Origin: Breznakibacter xylanolyticus
GTDB taxonomy: Bacteria > Bacteroidota > Bacteroidia > Bacteroidales > Marinilabiliaceae
Assembly: GCF_003254275.1 (NCBI RefSeq)
Contig: NZ_QKZK01000012.1
Coordinates: forward strand, 1 to 64,000
Reading direction: 5' to 3'
DNA: 64,000 nucleotides
The notes under the pieces are model-generated. The model did no database searches, had not been told where the DNA came from, and worked only from the letters and a program-made list of their open reading frames with translations. This document shows positions 43,113 through 53,381 of the stretch, one piece after another (positions within the stretch are counted from its first letter, which is position 1; the number at the start of each line of letters is the position of its first letter). The position numbers were made by a program, and so were the translations under genes.

Positions 43113-46100
43113 TTATTTATAGGCTAAGTTGAGTGGAATCCATTTTTCGGTTTCTTCCGGGCTGACGCCTTTGCGCCGGGCAAGATCTTCTACCTGGTCG
43201 GCACCAATTTTGCCTACGCCAAAGTAAACCGCTTCGGGATGAGCCAGATAAATGCCACTCACGGCCGCCGTGGGGTACATGCTGAAGTGTTCGGTGAGGG
43301 TGATTCCGGATTTTTCTTCCACTTTCATCAGGTCAAACAGTTTGCGTTTTTCGGAGTGATCGGGGCAGGCAGGATATCCCAGTGCGGGGCGTATGCCTTG
43401 GTATCGTTCGCGCACAATTTCGTCCATGGAGAGACTTTCGTTGGCGGCATAGCCCCAAAACTGAGTTCGCACGCGGTGATGCAGCAGCTCGGCAAAGGCT
43501 TCGGCCAGTCGGTCGGCAACAGCTTTGAGCAGGATGCTCTTATAGTCGTCGTGATCTTTTTCGAACTTTTCAATCCATTTCTCGATGCCGATGCCGGTGG
43601 TAACGGCAAAGCCCCCAATGTGATCGAATTTGCCACTCGATTTTGGAGCCACAAAGTCGCTTAGGCAGAAATAGTTGGTTTTGCCGGCCTTTTCCTGTTG
43701 TTCGCGAATGTGGCAGAAACGGGTGAGAACCTTGGTACGCGATTCGTCTTCGTACACCTCAATGTCGTCATCATCGACGCTGTTGGCTGGGAAGATGCCA
43801 AACACGGCGTTGGCTTGCAGCATCTTATCCGATATAATACGGTCGAGCATTTGTTGGGCATCGCGGTACACATTCAGGGCTTCGAGGGCCTTGATGCGTT
43901 CGTCGCCTTCTTCGTAACCTTCCAGCCAGACCTTTTTCGAAGCCTCGTCGGTTACTTTATCTACCCCGTCAAAATTGCCTTGCAGGCGCCATGCGTGGAA
44001 AAAGAAACGCCAGTCGATGTATTTTCTGATTTCGGCAATGGGGTAATCTGTCAGGGTATGCACGCCCGCAAATTCGGGTAAATCGAAATCGACTTGATTC
44101 CAGTCAATTTGAAATTTCTTTTGGCGAGCTTCGGCCAGTGAAACCAGGCGGATGTTGGTTTTTCGGTTGTTTTGTTCACGCAATGCTTCATATTCGGCAC
44201 GCGTTTCGGCAATGAAGGTTTCTTTGTCTTTCGAAAGCAAGGCGCTGACCACTTGCACGCTTTTTGAAGCATCTTTGACGTACACCACGGGGTGTGCATA
44301 GTTGGGCTCAATTTTGACGGCCGTGTGGATTTTGGAGGTGGTGGCACCGCCAATCATCAGGGGCATGGACATGCCTCGACGTTGCATCTCTTTGGCCACA
44401 TGCACCATTTCTTCGAGAGATGGGGTGATGAGACCACTGAGGCCGATGATGTCGGCATTGTGTTCGATGGCGGCATCCAAAATTTTGTCGCAAGGCACCA
44501 TCACGCCCAGGTCGATGATTTCGTAGTTGTTGCATGCCAGGATGACGCCCACAATGTTTTTGCCAATGTCGTGTACATCACCTTTCACGGTGGCCATGAT
44601 AATTTTGCCGGCCGACGTTGAAGTGTTGCCACTGGCCGCTTTTTCGGCTTCGATGAAGGGCTGCAGATAGGCCACCGCTTTTTTCATCACGCGGGCCGTT
44701 TTCACCACTTGGGGGAGGAACATTTTGCCGGCGCCAAATAAATCGCCCACGATGTTCATGCCATCCATCAAGGGGCCTTCAATGATGTCGAGCGAGAAGG
44801 GGTATTTGGTGCGAGCTTCGGCCAAATCTTCTTCTAAAAAGTCAGCAATGCCCTTTACCAACGAGTGGTTGAGGCGTTCCTGCAGAGGCAGCTCACGCCA
44901 TTTGAGCTTGTCGTCGTCTTTGCCGGCCAGTTTCTGGTCTTTAATTTTCTCGGCAAATTCAATCAGCCGTTCGGTGGCATCGGGGCGTCGGTTGAGAACC
45001 ACATCTTCCACCAGTTCGAGCAGGTCTTTGGGTATCTCATCATAAATCTGCAACATGCCGGGATTCACAATGCCCATGTCCATGCCTTCTTTGATGGCGT
45101 AGTAAAGGAACACCGAGTGCATGGCTTCGCGCACCACGTCGTTGCCGCGGAACGAGAACGACAGGTTACTGACCCCGCCGCTCACACGGGTGTATGGCAG
45201 GTTCTCCTTTATCCATTTTACCGATTTGATAAAGTCAACGCCATAATTATTGTGCTCTTCGATGCCCGTGGCAATGGCCAGAATGTTGGGGTCGAAGATG
45301 ATGTCTTCGGCCGGGAATTGTACTGTTTCAGTGAGTAGTTTGTAAGCCCGCGAGCAGATTTCTTTGCGTCGTTCCAGATTGTCGGCCTGCCCCTTTTCGT
45401 CGAAAGCCATCACCACCACTGCTGCGCCATATTGCTTAATTTTTTGGGCATGGGCAATGAATTCTTCTTCGCCTTCCTTGAGGCTGATAGAGTTGACGAT
45501 GGCCTTGCCCTGCACACATTTGAGGCCGGCCTCGAGCACTTCCCATTTGGAACTGTCGATCATCACCGGCAGGCGTGATATCTCGGGGTCGGAAGCCATC
45601 ATGTTGAGGAACGTCACCATTTCTTTTTTGGCATCGAGCATGGCATCGTCCATGTTCACGTCAATGATTTGCGCGCCGCCTTCGACCATGTCACGAGCCA
45701 CCGACAGCGCCTCTTCGTATTTCTCTTCTTTGATAAGACGGGCAAATTTCTTGCTGCCGGCCACGTTGGTGCGTTCGCCCACGTTCACAAAGTTGATTTC
45801 GGGCGTGAAAGTAAATGGTTCCAAGCCGCTCAGTCGGGTGGTGTGGTCGAGGGGTCGAGGGTGGTGTATTTTTGCTTCGTGAATAATTTTGGCAAAAGCC
45901 CGGATGTGGTCGGGAGTGGTGCCACAGCAGCCTCCCAAAATGTTCACCAGCCCGCCGGAGAGATATTCTCTGATTTGACGGGTCATCTCTTCGGGGGTCT
46001 CATCGTATTCGCCAAACTGGTTGGGCAATCCGGCGTTGGGATAGGCACTGATGAAAAATGGTGATTTTTCGCCCATTTCTTCAATGTAGGTGCGCAGGTC

Positions 46101-46850
46101 GGTGGCGCCAAATGAGCAGTTCAGACCCACTGACAGCAGGTCGATGTGTGAAACCGAGTTTAAGAAGGCTTCAATGGTTTGTCCCGAAAGGGTTCGGCCG
46201 CTTTTGTCGGCAACGGTTGCCGATACCATGAGGGGGAATTTGGCAATGCCGCGGCTTTTAAGTTCTTCGTTAATGGCCACCAGGGCTGCTTTGGCATTGA
46301 GGGTGTCGAAGATGGTTTCGACCAGCAGAATGTCCACACCACCATCGAGTAGCCCTTTGACTTGCTCGCGATAGCAGTTACGGAGGTCATCAAAACTGAC
46401 GGCTCTAAAAGCCGGCTGGTTCACGTCGGGACTCAGCGAGGCCGTTTTGTTGGTGGGCCCCAGGGCGCCGGCCACAAAACGAACGCGGTCGGGGGTGCTC
46501 ATTTCATCGGCCACCTTGCGTGCGAGAAGGGCTCCGCGGTAATTGATGTCATACACCAGGTGTTCACAGTGGTAGTCGGCCTGAGAAATGGAGGTGGCGT
46601 TGAATGTGTTTGTTTCGATGATGTCCGAACCGGCCTCCAGATATTGACGATGGATGGCTTCAATCACATCGGGGCGTGTGAGTACCAGGATGTCGTTGTT
46701 GCCCTGCATGGGGTGAGCATGATTTTTTAGGATGTCGCCTCTGAAATCCTCTTCTTGTAGTTTATATCGTTGAATCATGCTGCCCATGGCGCCATCGAGC
46801 AAAAGCACCCGCTCGCGCAGGGCGGTATAGAGTTGTTCGTTCCGGTTCAT
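43113..46850 (-). CDS. metH: Cobalamin-dependent methionine synthase MetH
   Basis: About 1245 residues with all four modules: homocysteine-binding/zinc domain (1-330, [21 protein letters not shown]), pterin domain (350-610, [11 protein letters not shown]), cobalamin-binding domain ([11 protein letters not shown], the DxHxxG base-off motif) and the activation domain with the SAM site. It methylates homocysteine using methyl-tetrahydrofolate from MetF. The frame is open up to an ATG at 46958, but the family starts at MNRNEQLY (46850), and the intervening bases form stems (see 46851-46956). Confidence 0.96.
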   Translation of the reverse strand: MNRNEQLYTALRERVLLLDGAMGSMIQRYKLQEEDFRGDILKNHAHPMQGNNDILVLTRPDVIEAIHRQYLEAGSDIIETNTFNATSISQADYHCEHLVYDINYRGALLARKVADEMSTPDRVRFVAGALGPTNKTASLSPDVNQPAFRAVSFDDLRNCYREQVKGLLDGGVDILLVETIFDTLNAKAALVAINEELKSRGIAKFPLMVSATVADKSGRTLSGQTIEAFLNSVSHIDLLSVGLNCSFGATDLRTYIEEMGEKSPFFISAYPNAGLPNQFGEYDETPEEMTRQIREYLSGGLVNILGGCCGTTPDHIRAFAKIIHEAKIHHPRPLDHTTRLSGLEPFTFTPEINFVNVGERTNVAGSKKFARLIKEEKYEEALSVARDMVEGGAQIIDVNMDDAMLDAKKEMVTFLNMMASDPEISRLPVMIDSSKWEVLEAGLKCVQGKAIVNSISLKEGEEEFIAHAQKIKQYGAAVVVMAFDEKGQADNLERRKEICSRAYKLLTETVQFPAEDIIFDPNILAIATGIEEHNNYGVDFIKSVKWIKENLPYTRVSGGVSNLSFSFRGNDVVREAMHSVFLYYAIKEGMDMGIVNPGMLQIYDEIPKDLLELVEDVVLNRRPDATERLIEFAEKIKDQKLAGKDDDKLKWRELPLQERLNHSLVKGIADFLEEDLAEARTKYPFSLDIIEGPLMDGMNIVGDLFGAGKMFLPQVVKTARVMKKAVAYLQPFIEAEKAASGNTSTSAGKIIMATVKGDVHDIGKNIVGVILACNNYEIIDLGVMVPCDKILDAAIEHNADIIGLSGLITPSLEEMVHVAKEMQRRGMSMPLMIGGATTSKIHTAVKIEPNYAHPVVYVKDASKSVQVVSALLSKDKETFIAETRAEYEALREQNNRKTNIRLVSLAEARQKKFQIDWNQVDFDLPEFAGVHTLTDYPIAEIRKYIDWRFFFHAWRLQGNFDGVDKVTDEASKKVWLEGYEEGDERIKALEALNVYRDAQQMLDRIISDKMLQANAVFGIFPANSVDDDDIEVYEDESRTKVLTRFCHIREQQEKAGKTNYFCLSDFVAPKSSGKFDHIGGFAVTTGIGIEKWIEKFEKDHDDYKSILLKAVADRLAEAFAELLHHRVRTQFWGYAANESLSMDEIVRERYQGIRPALGYPACPDHSEKRKLFDLMKVEEKSGITLTEHFSMYPTAAVSGIYLAHPEAVYFGVGKIGADQVEDLARRKGVSPEETEKWIPLNLAYK

Positions 46851-46956
46851 TCTTTGATGTTTGTATGGTTTTGTCGGCTTAAAACTAATAGTCCCCTTCG
46901 TTATTTTGATGTTGAAGGTTCCGGAAGCTGTTGCGACAGCCCTTAGTTTTATAAGC
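46851..46956 (-). promoter_or_regulatory. Structured metH 5' leader, riboswitch candidate
   Basis: In transcript orientation an outer stem pairs GCTT(AT)AAAACTAA at the 5' end with TTAGTTTTAAGC (46877-46888). Inside are GCTGT-CGCA-ACAGC (46927-46940), a TTCCGGAA palindrome, and CCTTC/GAAGG (46895-46899 with 46914-46918). The 5' arm begins about where transcription should start. I cannot match it to a known SAM or cobalamin riboswitch core. Confidence 0.45.
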
Positions 46957-46960
46957 ATTG

Positions 46961-46992
46961 CAAAGATACAACCCCCCTGTCATTTCCGCAAA
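46961..46992 (-). promoter_or_regulatory. Consensus metH promoter
   Basis: On the minus strand TTTG (46989-46992), a 20-base spacer and TATCTTTG (46961-46968), a full match to the Bacteroidota promoter. Confidence 0.8.
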
Positions 46993-47075
46993 TGAGCTGA
47001 TTCTATTTCAATTATCGTTGCCGGTCGTTTTTTTCCGTTCGTCAAAGAATAATTTTTTGTTTTCGATAAACTTTT

Positions 47076-47083
47076 TAGATTTG
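47076..47083 (+). promoter_or_regulatory. Candidate -7 element for the GIN lipoprotein
   Basis: TAGATTTG 27 bases before the start at 47111; a TTTG lies 16 bases upstream, shorter than usual. Confidence 0.45.
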
Positions 47084-47110
47084 TGGCAAATTGTACATCT
47101 CCTGAGATTT

Positions 47111-47893
47111 ATGAAGAAAATATTATGGGTGGCCGGCCTGATGCTGGCCTTGTTGACTGCATGTGATTCGGAAGCCGGACAACAGACTGTGACCGGAAAT
47201 GGCGTTTTAACAACCGTGACACGTGACTCTGAGACTTTTTCAAAAGTTGAAACCACCGGCGACATCACGGTGATGTATCTCAAGGGTAGTACGCCTTCGG
47301 TGAAAATAACCTGCGATGAGAATCTGGCTGATTACATCGAGACTTCCGTCAATGGGAATCAAATGTCTGTGAAGGCTAAGTCGGGCGTTGTGTTGACCTC
47401 TAAAAATTTGATTCGCGTTTTAATTACATCACCTTCGTTGAATACCATTGATTTGTTGGGTTCCGGCATTGTGAGTGCCGATGAAATGACAGGGCAAAAC
47501 ATTTCTGTGACCATCAATGGCACCGGCCGGTTAAGTGTTAAGAATATGACAACTGCCAACCTGGATCTTAAAGTTTATGGGAAAAGTAGCGTGGCCATTG
47601 GTGGTGTTTTTACCAACATCACTTCTTATGTGAAGGGCGATGGCAATGTGGTTCTCACAGGCACCAACGCCCAAACCCATACCTTGACCATGGAAGGGAA
47701 AGGTGCTGTGAAGTGTTATGATTTGAAATCGACCAATGCCAAGGTGGTTCAAACCGGTGCTTGTACGGCCGAACTTTCGGTTGCTAATAAATTGGATGTG
47801 GATGCAGCACAGGGTGCTTATCTTTATTATAAAGGGAGCCCAACGATAACCGCCAATTTGCACAATTCGGCTAAGATGATTGAGAGCAACTGA
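47111..47893 (+). CDS. GIN-domain (DUF2807) lipoprotein
   Basis: 260 residues: lipoprotein signal (MKKILWVAGLMLALLTAC, lipobox LTAC) and a DUF2807 repeat-rich beta-helix-like body with recurring I-x-G-S-G/NGTGRL units (LLGSGIVSAD, INGTGRLSVKN, VYGKSSVAIG). These putative auto-transporter adhesin head domains are common in the phylum; function unproven. The frame is open back to 46958, but only from 47111 does it look like a lipoprotein. Divergent from metH. Confidence 0.87.
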   Translation: MKKILWVAGLMLALLTACDSEAGQQTVTGNGVLTTVTRDSETFSKVETTGDITVMYLKGSTPSVKITCDENLADYIETSVNGNQMSVKAKSGVVLTSKNLIRVLITSPSLNTIDLLGSGIVSADEMTGQNISVTINGTGRLSVKNMTTANLDLKVYGKSSVAIGGVFTNITSYVKGDGNVVLTGTNAQTHTLTMEGKGAVKCYDLKSTNAKVVQTGACTAELSVANKLDVDAAQGAYLYYKGSPTITANLHNSAKMIESN

Positions 47894-47928
47894 TCGCTGT
47901 CAGGTTTTTCAAAATATTAGTGATACGG

Positions 47929-47972
47929 CACCCGATGAACCATAAATGATTCATCGGGTGTTGTGTTTTTTT
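47929..47972 (+). terminator. Terminator of the GIN lipoprotein gene
   Basis: CACCCGATGAA pairs perfectly with TTCATCGGGTG; seven T follow within ten bases. Confidence 0.8.
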
Positions 47973-48027
47973 GAAGTTGTGGTTTGCCTTGTTTGTTGGG
48001 AAAGCGCCCTGCTTGACGATTAATTAT

Positions 48028-48035
48028 TAATTTTG
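48028..48035 (+). promoter_or_regulatory. Candidate -7 element for ribF
   Basis: TAATTTTG 22 bases before the GTG start. Confidence 0.4.
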
Positions 48036-48057
48036 ACGCCTTAAGAACAGACACAAC

Positions 48058-48996
48058 GTGAAGATTCATTCAGGACTCAGCGATTTTAAAGCCCATCGGC
48101 CAGTGGTGACCATTGGGATGTTCGACGGGCTACACATGGGGCATCGTCAGTTGTTGCAACAATTGGTGAGCTGTGCTCGTGAGCGCGATGGCGAATCGGT
48201 AGTGCTTACCTTTTGGCCCCATCCGCGCATTGTGCTCAATAATGACCCCGAGTCGTTGCGTTTCCTGACTTCGCTGGAGGAAAAAACACGTTTGTTTAGT
48301 GAGCTCGAAATTGACCATTTGGTAATTATTCCTTTTACACTCGATTTGGCAGCCTTGACAGCCCGGCAGTTTACGCATCAGGTATTGGTTGGCCACATTG
48401 GGATGGTGCACGTGGTTGTTGGCTTCAACCATCGTTTTGGGAGTGATTCGCGTGCCGTGTTGCCCGATTACGAAGGCATGGGTCAGGAGATGGGTTTTGG
48501 AGTGACCAGAGTGGGAGCTGTGTCGTTTTGCGATTTGAAAGCCAGTTCGACAGCGATTCGTAATTTGCTCAACAAAGGAAATGTGGAAGATGCAGCCCGG
48601 CTGCTGACTTATCCTTATCGTCTTACCGGGCGAGTGGTGGGCGGAAATCGGATGGGTCGAACCATACAATATCCGACAGCCAATATTGAGGTGGAGGATC
48701 CATTGAAGTTAATTCCTGCTGTGGGGGTGTATGCTTGTCGCGTCATGGTGATGGGCAGACATTATGGCGGGATGATGAACATTGGGTTTCGTCCCACGCT
48801 TCAATCAGCCGTGGCTGTTAAAACCATCGAAGTGCATCTGTTCGATTTTTCCGGCGATATATATTCCGAAGAAATTGTGGTTGAATTCATTTACCGAATT
48901 CGTAACGAAGTGCAGTTTGCCGGTTTAGGTGCGCTTAAGGCACAGCTTTCAGAGGACGAAAAAGTAGCTCGGGAGTTGTTGGCCGGTTATGAGTAG
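48058..48996 (+). CDS. ribF: Bifunctional riboflavin kinase/FMN adenylyltransferase
   Basis: 312 residues beginning at a GTG. The FAD synthetase half has VVTIGMFDGLHMGHRQL and GFNHRFG; the flavokinase half has GNRMGRTIQYPTANIE and NIGFRPT. Makes FMN and FAD. Followed after 115 bases by the GT9 gene. Confidence 0.95.
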   Translation: MKIHSGLSDFKAHRPVVTIGMFDGLHMGHRQLLQQLVSCARERDGESVVLTFWPHPRIVLNNDPESLRFLTSLEEKTRLFSELEIDHLVIIPFTLDLAALTARQFTHQVLVGHIGMVHVVVGFNHRFGSDSRAVLPDYEGMGQEMGFGVTRVGAVSFCDLKASSTAIRNLLNKGNVEDAARLLTYPYRLTGRVVGGNRMGRTIQYPTANIEVEDPLKLIPAVGVYACRVMVMGRHYGGMMNIGFRPTLQSAVAVKTIEVHLFDFSGDIYSEEIVVEFIYRIRNEVQFAGLGALKAQLSEDEKVARELLAGYE

Positions 48997-49111
48997 TTGT
49001 CTTAGGCATGTCTGTTTATGACACTGGGCAATGCGATGCGCAACCTGTATGCTTACGACAGGAACAGTGATGGCGGGGGGGTATCCCATCGCTAATAAAA
49101 AATCATTCATC

Positions 49112-50134
49112 ATGGCAAAAATCCTGATTATTCGTTTTAGTTCCATTGGCGACATTATTCAATGTATGTCAGTCACATCTGGCATCCGACAGAAGTTTCC
49201 TCACGATGAACTTCATTGGGTGGCACGCCGTGATATGGCGCCCTTGTTACGTATCGATCCCAATATCACCCGCATTTGGGAGCTTGACCGAAAGTCCGGA
49301 TTGAAAGGTCTGTTGAATCTGGCTTTTGAGTTACGCCGTCAGGGTTTTACCCATGTGTACGATGCGCACAGTAATATTCGTTCTTCGATTTATAAGTTGG
49401 TGATTTGCCCGTTAAGTGCCTTGTTCGGCTTTGGGAGTCCCTTGTTGGTGACGCGTCATAAACATCGGGTGAAACGGATGATGCTTTTTTCGTTTGGCAT
49501 CAATCGTTTTCCCAAGCCTTTTCGGGCTTTTAAATCGTTTCAGAAGCCGCTCGAAAAGTGGAGGATACATCAGTTTCCAATCAACTCAAAGACGTGGCAT
49601 TTTGATGCCGGATTGCTCGAAAAAGTTAAGATGTTGATGGATTATCAGCCGGGACGTCAACTCACGGCATTGGTTCCCTCGGCTGCGTGGGAGTTGAAGC
49701 GCTGGCCGGTAGCTTATTGGCAGGCCGTGGTGGCACAATCATCTGACCGGTATTTTGTGGTGTTGGGCGGTCCCGACGACCATTTTTGTGCCGATATTGC
49801 CGGTGTTGCACCCAATCGGGTGATTAACCTGGCCGGTAAGACCTCGTTGTTGGAGAGTTTTGCCGCCATTTATCTTTCCGATTATGTCATTAGTGGCGAC
49901 ACCGGATTTCTACATGCTGCCGATTTGTTTGGTAAACCCGGCATGGCGATTATTGGGCCAACGGCATTTGGTTTCCCCACCGGACCTCAAATTAAGGTGA
50001 TGGAGGTTGATTTGCCATGTCGCCCCTGTACCAAGGATGGCAGTACCCGTTGCCGCATTGCCGAAAAGCGCAAGTGTCTGATGGATATCCGTCCCGAGCT
50101 GGTGGTGGCGCAGATGAAGGCGACGATGCGTTAA
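49112..50134 (+). CDS. Glycosyltransferase family 9 (heptosyltransferase-like)
   Basis: 340 residues starting MAKILIIRFSSIGDIIQ, the typical family 9 entry; later SAAWELKRWPVAYW and SGDTGFLHAADLFGKPG mark the donor site. Related to the C-terminal half of the fusion at 11149-13245. The frame is open further upstream but the natural start is ATG 49112. Likely LPS core heptosyltransferase II-like. The stop overlaps the convergent thioesterase by four bases. Confidence 0.88.
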   Translation: MAKILIIRFSSIGDIIQCMSVTSGIRQKFPHDELHWVARRDMAPLLRIDPNITRIWELDRKSGLKGLLNLAFELRRQGFTHVYDAHSNIRSSIYKLVICPLSALFGFGSPLLVTRHKHRVKRMMLFSFGINRFPKPFRAFKSFQKPLEKWRIHQFPINSKTWHFDAGLLEKVKMLMDYQPGRQLTALVPSAAWELKRWPVAYWQAVVAQSSDRYFVVLGGPDDHFCADIAGVAPNRVINLAGKTSLLESFAAIYLSDYVISGDTGFLHAADLFGKPGMAIIGPTAFGFPTGPQIKVMEVDLPCRPCTKDGSTRCRIAEKRKCLMDIRPELVVAQMKATMR

Positions 50135-50556
50135 CCTTTTTCGCAGGTTAAAAATTTCTCGCGCCAGGCATCCGGAATCTGCATGGTTTGATGGTCGCTC
50201 GTTCTGAAGCACACCATTGTTGACTGGCAGGTGGCTTTCAGTTCACCTGTATGGCTGTCCACCACGTGTTGTAGCATTTTAAGGCTTTTATTTCCTATTT
50301 CATCAATTTTAGTGCGCACTTCAATGATGTCATTCAGCCGAACCGGCGACACAAAATTAGTGTAGATGGATGCAATGACAAGTGCGGTGTCTTTGGTAAA
50401 TAACTGCCCGTCGAATATCTGTTTGAAATACTGTACGCGTCCCAGGTCGAAGTATTCCTGATATGTGGCATTGTTAACGTGGCCAAAGGGGTCGATGTCG
50501 TTGAACCGAATCTGAACCGGAAGGCTCATTGGAAAATGGATGGGTTGGTCGGTCAT
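50131..50556 (-). CDS. Acyl-CoA thioesterase, 4-hydroxybenzoyl-CoA thioesterase (hotdog) family
   Basis: 141 residues. VQIRFNDIDPFGHVNNATYQEYFD contains the D-x-x-G-H-V-N active-site motif of YbgC/FadM-like enzymes. Substrate not determinable. Fourteen bases after the Sua5-family gene on the same strand. Confidence 0.88.
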   Translation of the reverse strand: MTDQPIHFPMSLPVQIRFNDIDPFGHVNNATYQEYFDLGRVQYFKQIFDGQLFTKDTALVIASIYTNFVSPVRLNDIIEVRTKIDEIGNKSLKMLQHVVDSHTGELKATCQSTMVCFRTSDHQTMQIPDAWREKFLTCEKG

Positions 50557-50570
50557 GGCGATGATGTTTT

Positions 50571-51134
50571 TTAGGGTCTGATGATTTTCACTTCACCGGA
50601 GGCTCCCAATTTGATGATGCCCGAAGGGGTTGCTTGTTTTGTTTCGTTTTGGCGGTGCATCACCACGTAATCCACGCCTTTTTTAATGATTTCCGATATC
50701 TCACTAAAGTTTCGCGGCGATGGTTCACCGCTAATATTTGCCGATGTGGAAACGATGGGTTTTTTGAATCGCTGGCACAAGGTTTTTGAAAATGGCTCGG
50801 AGGTGATGCGGATGCCAACGCTGCCATCTTCGGCAATCAGTTTTTTTGCCAAATTTTTGGCTCCGTCATAAATGATGGTCATTGGTTTGTCGCTCAGGTC
50901 GATGAGGTCGTATGCGACATCGGGTACGGTGTCGACGTACGAAGCCAGACGTGCCGCGTTGTCGAGCAGTATCAGCATGCTTTTGCTGTCAATGCGACGT
51001 TTGAGGTCGTAAATGCGTTTCACTGCATCGCCATTGGTGGCATCGCATCCTATCCCCCAAATGGTATCGGTAGGATAGAGGATGATTCCTCCTTTGTGTA
51101 AGACGTCCAGTGCGTTGTCGATATCTTGTTTCAT
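50571..51134 (-). CDS. L-threonylcarbamoyladenylate synthase (Sua5/YrdC/TsaC family)
   Basis: 187 residues: LYPTDTIWGIGCDATN, KRRIDSKSM and STSANISGEP are the family motifs. It makes threonylcarbamoyl-AMP for t6A modification of tRNA. Lacks the Sua5 C-terminal domain, so closer to TsaC in length. Probable operon with the thioesterase. Confidence 0.93.
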   Translation of the reverse strand: MKQDIDNALDVLHKGGIILYPTDTIWGIGCDATNGDAVKRIYDLKRRIDSKSMLILLDNAARLASYVDTVPDVAYDLIDLSDKPMTIIYDGAKNLAKKLIAEDGSVGIRITSEPFSKTLCQRFKKPIVSTSANISGEPSPRNFSEISEIIKKGVDYVVMHRQNETKQATPSGIIKLGASGEVKIIRP

Positions 51135-51430
51135 TTTTTCTAAATTTGTTTTTCAATGGCTACATGGAACTTATTGGCAATGATGCTCCTGTATGTCGGA
51201 GTGTTTGACGAGGCTCGTTTCGTCTTGTTGCAATTTGCTATATGTTGGCTGACATGTTCAAGGTATTCAATTATGTCATTTTATTTTCCACAGAGTAGGA
51301 ATAAACGCTGAGGTGCAAAGGCGCTGATTTGGTATGAGTAATAGATCGCGTTTAAATCATAAATGCAGATAACTCCGAAGCATTATATCGTCGGTGTGTC
51401 TGGATTGTGTGCTCTATGGGAATTTTATAA
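51135..51430. repeat. Intergenic interval with a third 'aataaacgctgagg' repeat
   Basis: The segment 51295-51392 is a copy of the units at 7952 and 8175. Otherwise nothing recognised. Confidence 0.5.
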
Positions 51431-51468
51431 ACAACCCGAAAAGCGTTGTCGGTACTTTTCGGGTTGTG
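51431..51468 (-). terminator. Terminator of dapD
   Basis: ACAACCCGAAAAG pairs perfectly with CTTTTCGGGTTGT around 11 bases; the T-run on the minus strand is short (TTTATAAAATT). Confidence 0.6.
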
Positions 51469-51490
51469 TGATGATGAAATTGTGAGTTTC

Positions 51491-52312
51491 TTAAACGGCC
51501 ACATGGAAATCGCGCAATGCATCGTTGAGCGACGTCTTGGTGTCTGTTGATTCTTTTCGTTTGCCAATAATCAGTGCTGCAGGTACCTGGTATTCACCTG
51601 CAGGGAATTTTTTGGTGTACGTGCCCGGGATAACAACCGAACGCGGTGGTACATAACTTTTGTATTCAATGGGTTCGTTGCCCGATACGTCGATGATTTT
51701 TGTCGAGGCGGTGAGAACCACATTGGCGCCCAGAACTGCTTCTTTGCCCACGTGGCATCCTTCTACCACAATGCAGCGAGAGCCAATAAACGCATTGTCT
51801 TCGATAATGACCGGAGCGGCCTGTACCGGTTCCAAAACTCCCCCAATGCCAACGCCTCCGCTCAGGTGAACGTGTTTGCCAATTTGGGCACAGCTGCCAA
51901 CTGTAGCCCAGGTGTCCACCATTGTCCCCGAGTCCACATAAGCGCCAATGTTGACGTACGATGGCATCATAATCACTCCGGGAGCAAGGAAGGATCCATA
52001 ACGAGCCACAGCAGGAGGAACCACCCGTACCCCCAGCTGCGTGAAGTTGGTTTTTAGGGCAATTTTATCGTGAAATTCAAAAATACCAACCTCATGGGTT
52101 TGCATCTGTTGAATGGGGAAATACATCAATACGGCTTTCTTAACCCACTCGTTGACTTGCCATTGCTCCATGCCCGTTGGTTCAGCTACGCGTATCTGCC
52201 CCTTGTCTAACATTTCTAAAACCTGACGGATGGCATCCTTGGTTTCGTTTTTTTCAATTAGAGTCCGGTCGTTCCAAGCACTCTCAATGATTGGTTTCAG
52301 TTGATCGATCAT
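51491..52312 (-). CDS. dapD: 2,3,4,5-tetrahydropyridine-2,6-dicarboxylate N-succinyltransferase
   Basis: 273 residues. A helical N-terminus followed by left-handed beta-helix hexapeptides (VNIGAYVDSGTMVDTWATVG, IGKHVHLSGGVGIGG, IEDNAFIGSRCIV). Catalyses the succinylation step of lysine and meso-diaminopimelate synthesis. A promoter is visible immediately upstream. Confidence 0.96.
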   Translation of the reverse strand: MIDQLKPIIESAWNDRTLIEKNETKDAIRQVLEMLDKGQIRVAEPTGMEQWQVNEWVKKAVLMYFPIQQMQTHEVGIFEFHDKIALKTNFTQLGVRVVPPAVARYGSFLAPGVIMMPSYVNIGAYVDSGTMVDTWATVGSCAQIGKHVHLSGGVGIGGVLEPVQAAPVIIEDNAFIGSRCIVVEGCHVGKEAVLGANVVLTASTKIIDVSGNEPIEYKSYVPPRSVVIPGTYTKKFPAGEYQVPAALIIGKRKESTDTKTSLNDALRDFHVAV

Positions 52313-52331
52313 TGTTCAGTTATTTTTTTGC

Positions 52332-52363
52332 CAAAAGTAGCTGATTGCTTTTGATAACACAAG
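52332..52363 (-). promoter_or_regulatory. dapD promoter
   Basis: On the minus strand CTTG (52360-52363), 20 bases, TACTTTTG (52332-52339). Confidence 0.6.
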
Positions 52364-52499
52364 TGTTTGACAAGGGGCGGATGGTGAACTTTTTTCCTTC
52401 AGATGCTGTTTTTATAACACGATTGTGTCATTTCATCGACACCTTTATTAACTTGTTGCGATGGGGCTTTTATGGCCGTTGCTATTAATCTCATTTTAT

Positions 52500-53381
52500 A
52501 TGGAACCTCACAGACGTATAACCAAACCCGATTGGCTCAAAATACAACTGCCCAATACTGCCGATTACAGTTGGATGCATAAAACGATCAGAGATAATCA
52601 TCTTCATACGATATGCACCAGTGGCAAATGTCCAAATGCCGCTGAATGTTGGAGCAAGGGCACGGCTACATTCATGATTTTGGGGAACATCTGTACCCGT
52701 GCCTGTAAGTTCTGTAATGTGCCTTCAGGTCGCCCATTGGCTGTCGATATGAATGAACCGTTCAAAGTAGCGCGTTCCATCCAAATTATGAAGTTAAAGC
52801 ATGCCGTCATCACCTCGGTCGATCGCGATGATTTGGAGGATGGTGGTGCATCTGTGTGGGCAGCCACTATTCGTCAGGTTAAAGAGATGAATCCCGGTAT
52901 AACCATGGAAGTGTTGATTCCCGATTTTAACGGTTTGCATCACCTCATTCAACAGGTCATTGATGCCAAGCCTGAAGTTATTTCCCACAATCTGGAAACC
53001 GTTCGCCGGTTGACGCCTCAAATACGGTCGAAAGCCAAGTATGATTTAAGTCTTAAAACGCTTCGGTACATTTCCGATAGCGGGATGGTCACCAAGTCTG
53101 GAATCATGTTGGGATTGGGCGAGACATTCGAGGAGGTGTTGCAAACCATGGACGATCTCCGATCTGTGGGGGTGCAGGTAATGACTATCGGGCAATATCT
53201 GCAGCCTTCAAAAGATCACCTTGCTGTGGTGGAGTATGTTAGACCTGAAATATTTAATTCTTTAAAGGAAGAAGCGCTCAGTCGAGGTTTTGCCTTCGTC
53301 GAAAGTGGGCCGCTCGTTCGTTCGTCTTATCATGCCGATGAACATATTCATGCTTTAAAAGTGAAACGTGTTATCTCCTAA
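52500..53381 (+). CDS. lipA: Lipoyl synthase
   Basis: 293 residues from ATG 52500 (MEPHRRITKPDWLKI); an ATG 13 codons earlier adds only a hydrophobic stretch unlike the family. Both iron-sulfur sites are intact: auxiliary cluster C39, C44, C50 and radical-SAM C65-x3-C69-x2-C72. C-terminal SYHAD-type motif (SSYHADEH) present. Inserts sulfur into octanoyl groups. Directly followed by lipB. Confidence 0.96.
   Translation: MEPHRRITKPDWLKIQLPNTADYSWMHKTIRDNHLHTICTSGKCPNAAECWSKGTATFMILGNICTRACKFCNVPSGRPLAVDMNEPFKVARSIQIMKLKHAVITSVDRDDLEDGGASVWAATIRQVKEMNPGITMEVLIPDFNGLHHLIQQVIDAKPEVISHNLETVRRLTPQIRSKAKYDLSLKTLRYISDSGMVTKSGIMLGLGETFEEVLQTMDDLRSVGVQVMTIGQYLQPSKDHLAVVEYVRPEIFNSLKEEALSRGFAFVESGPLVRSSYHADEHIHALKVKRVIS

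Noticed and set aside
46851-46958. An N-terminal extension of MetH by 36 residues.
   Set aside because: The extra residues do not resemble MetH starts, and the ATG at 46958 lies only a few bases from the promoter element at 46961.
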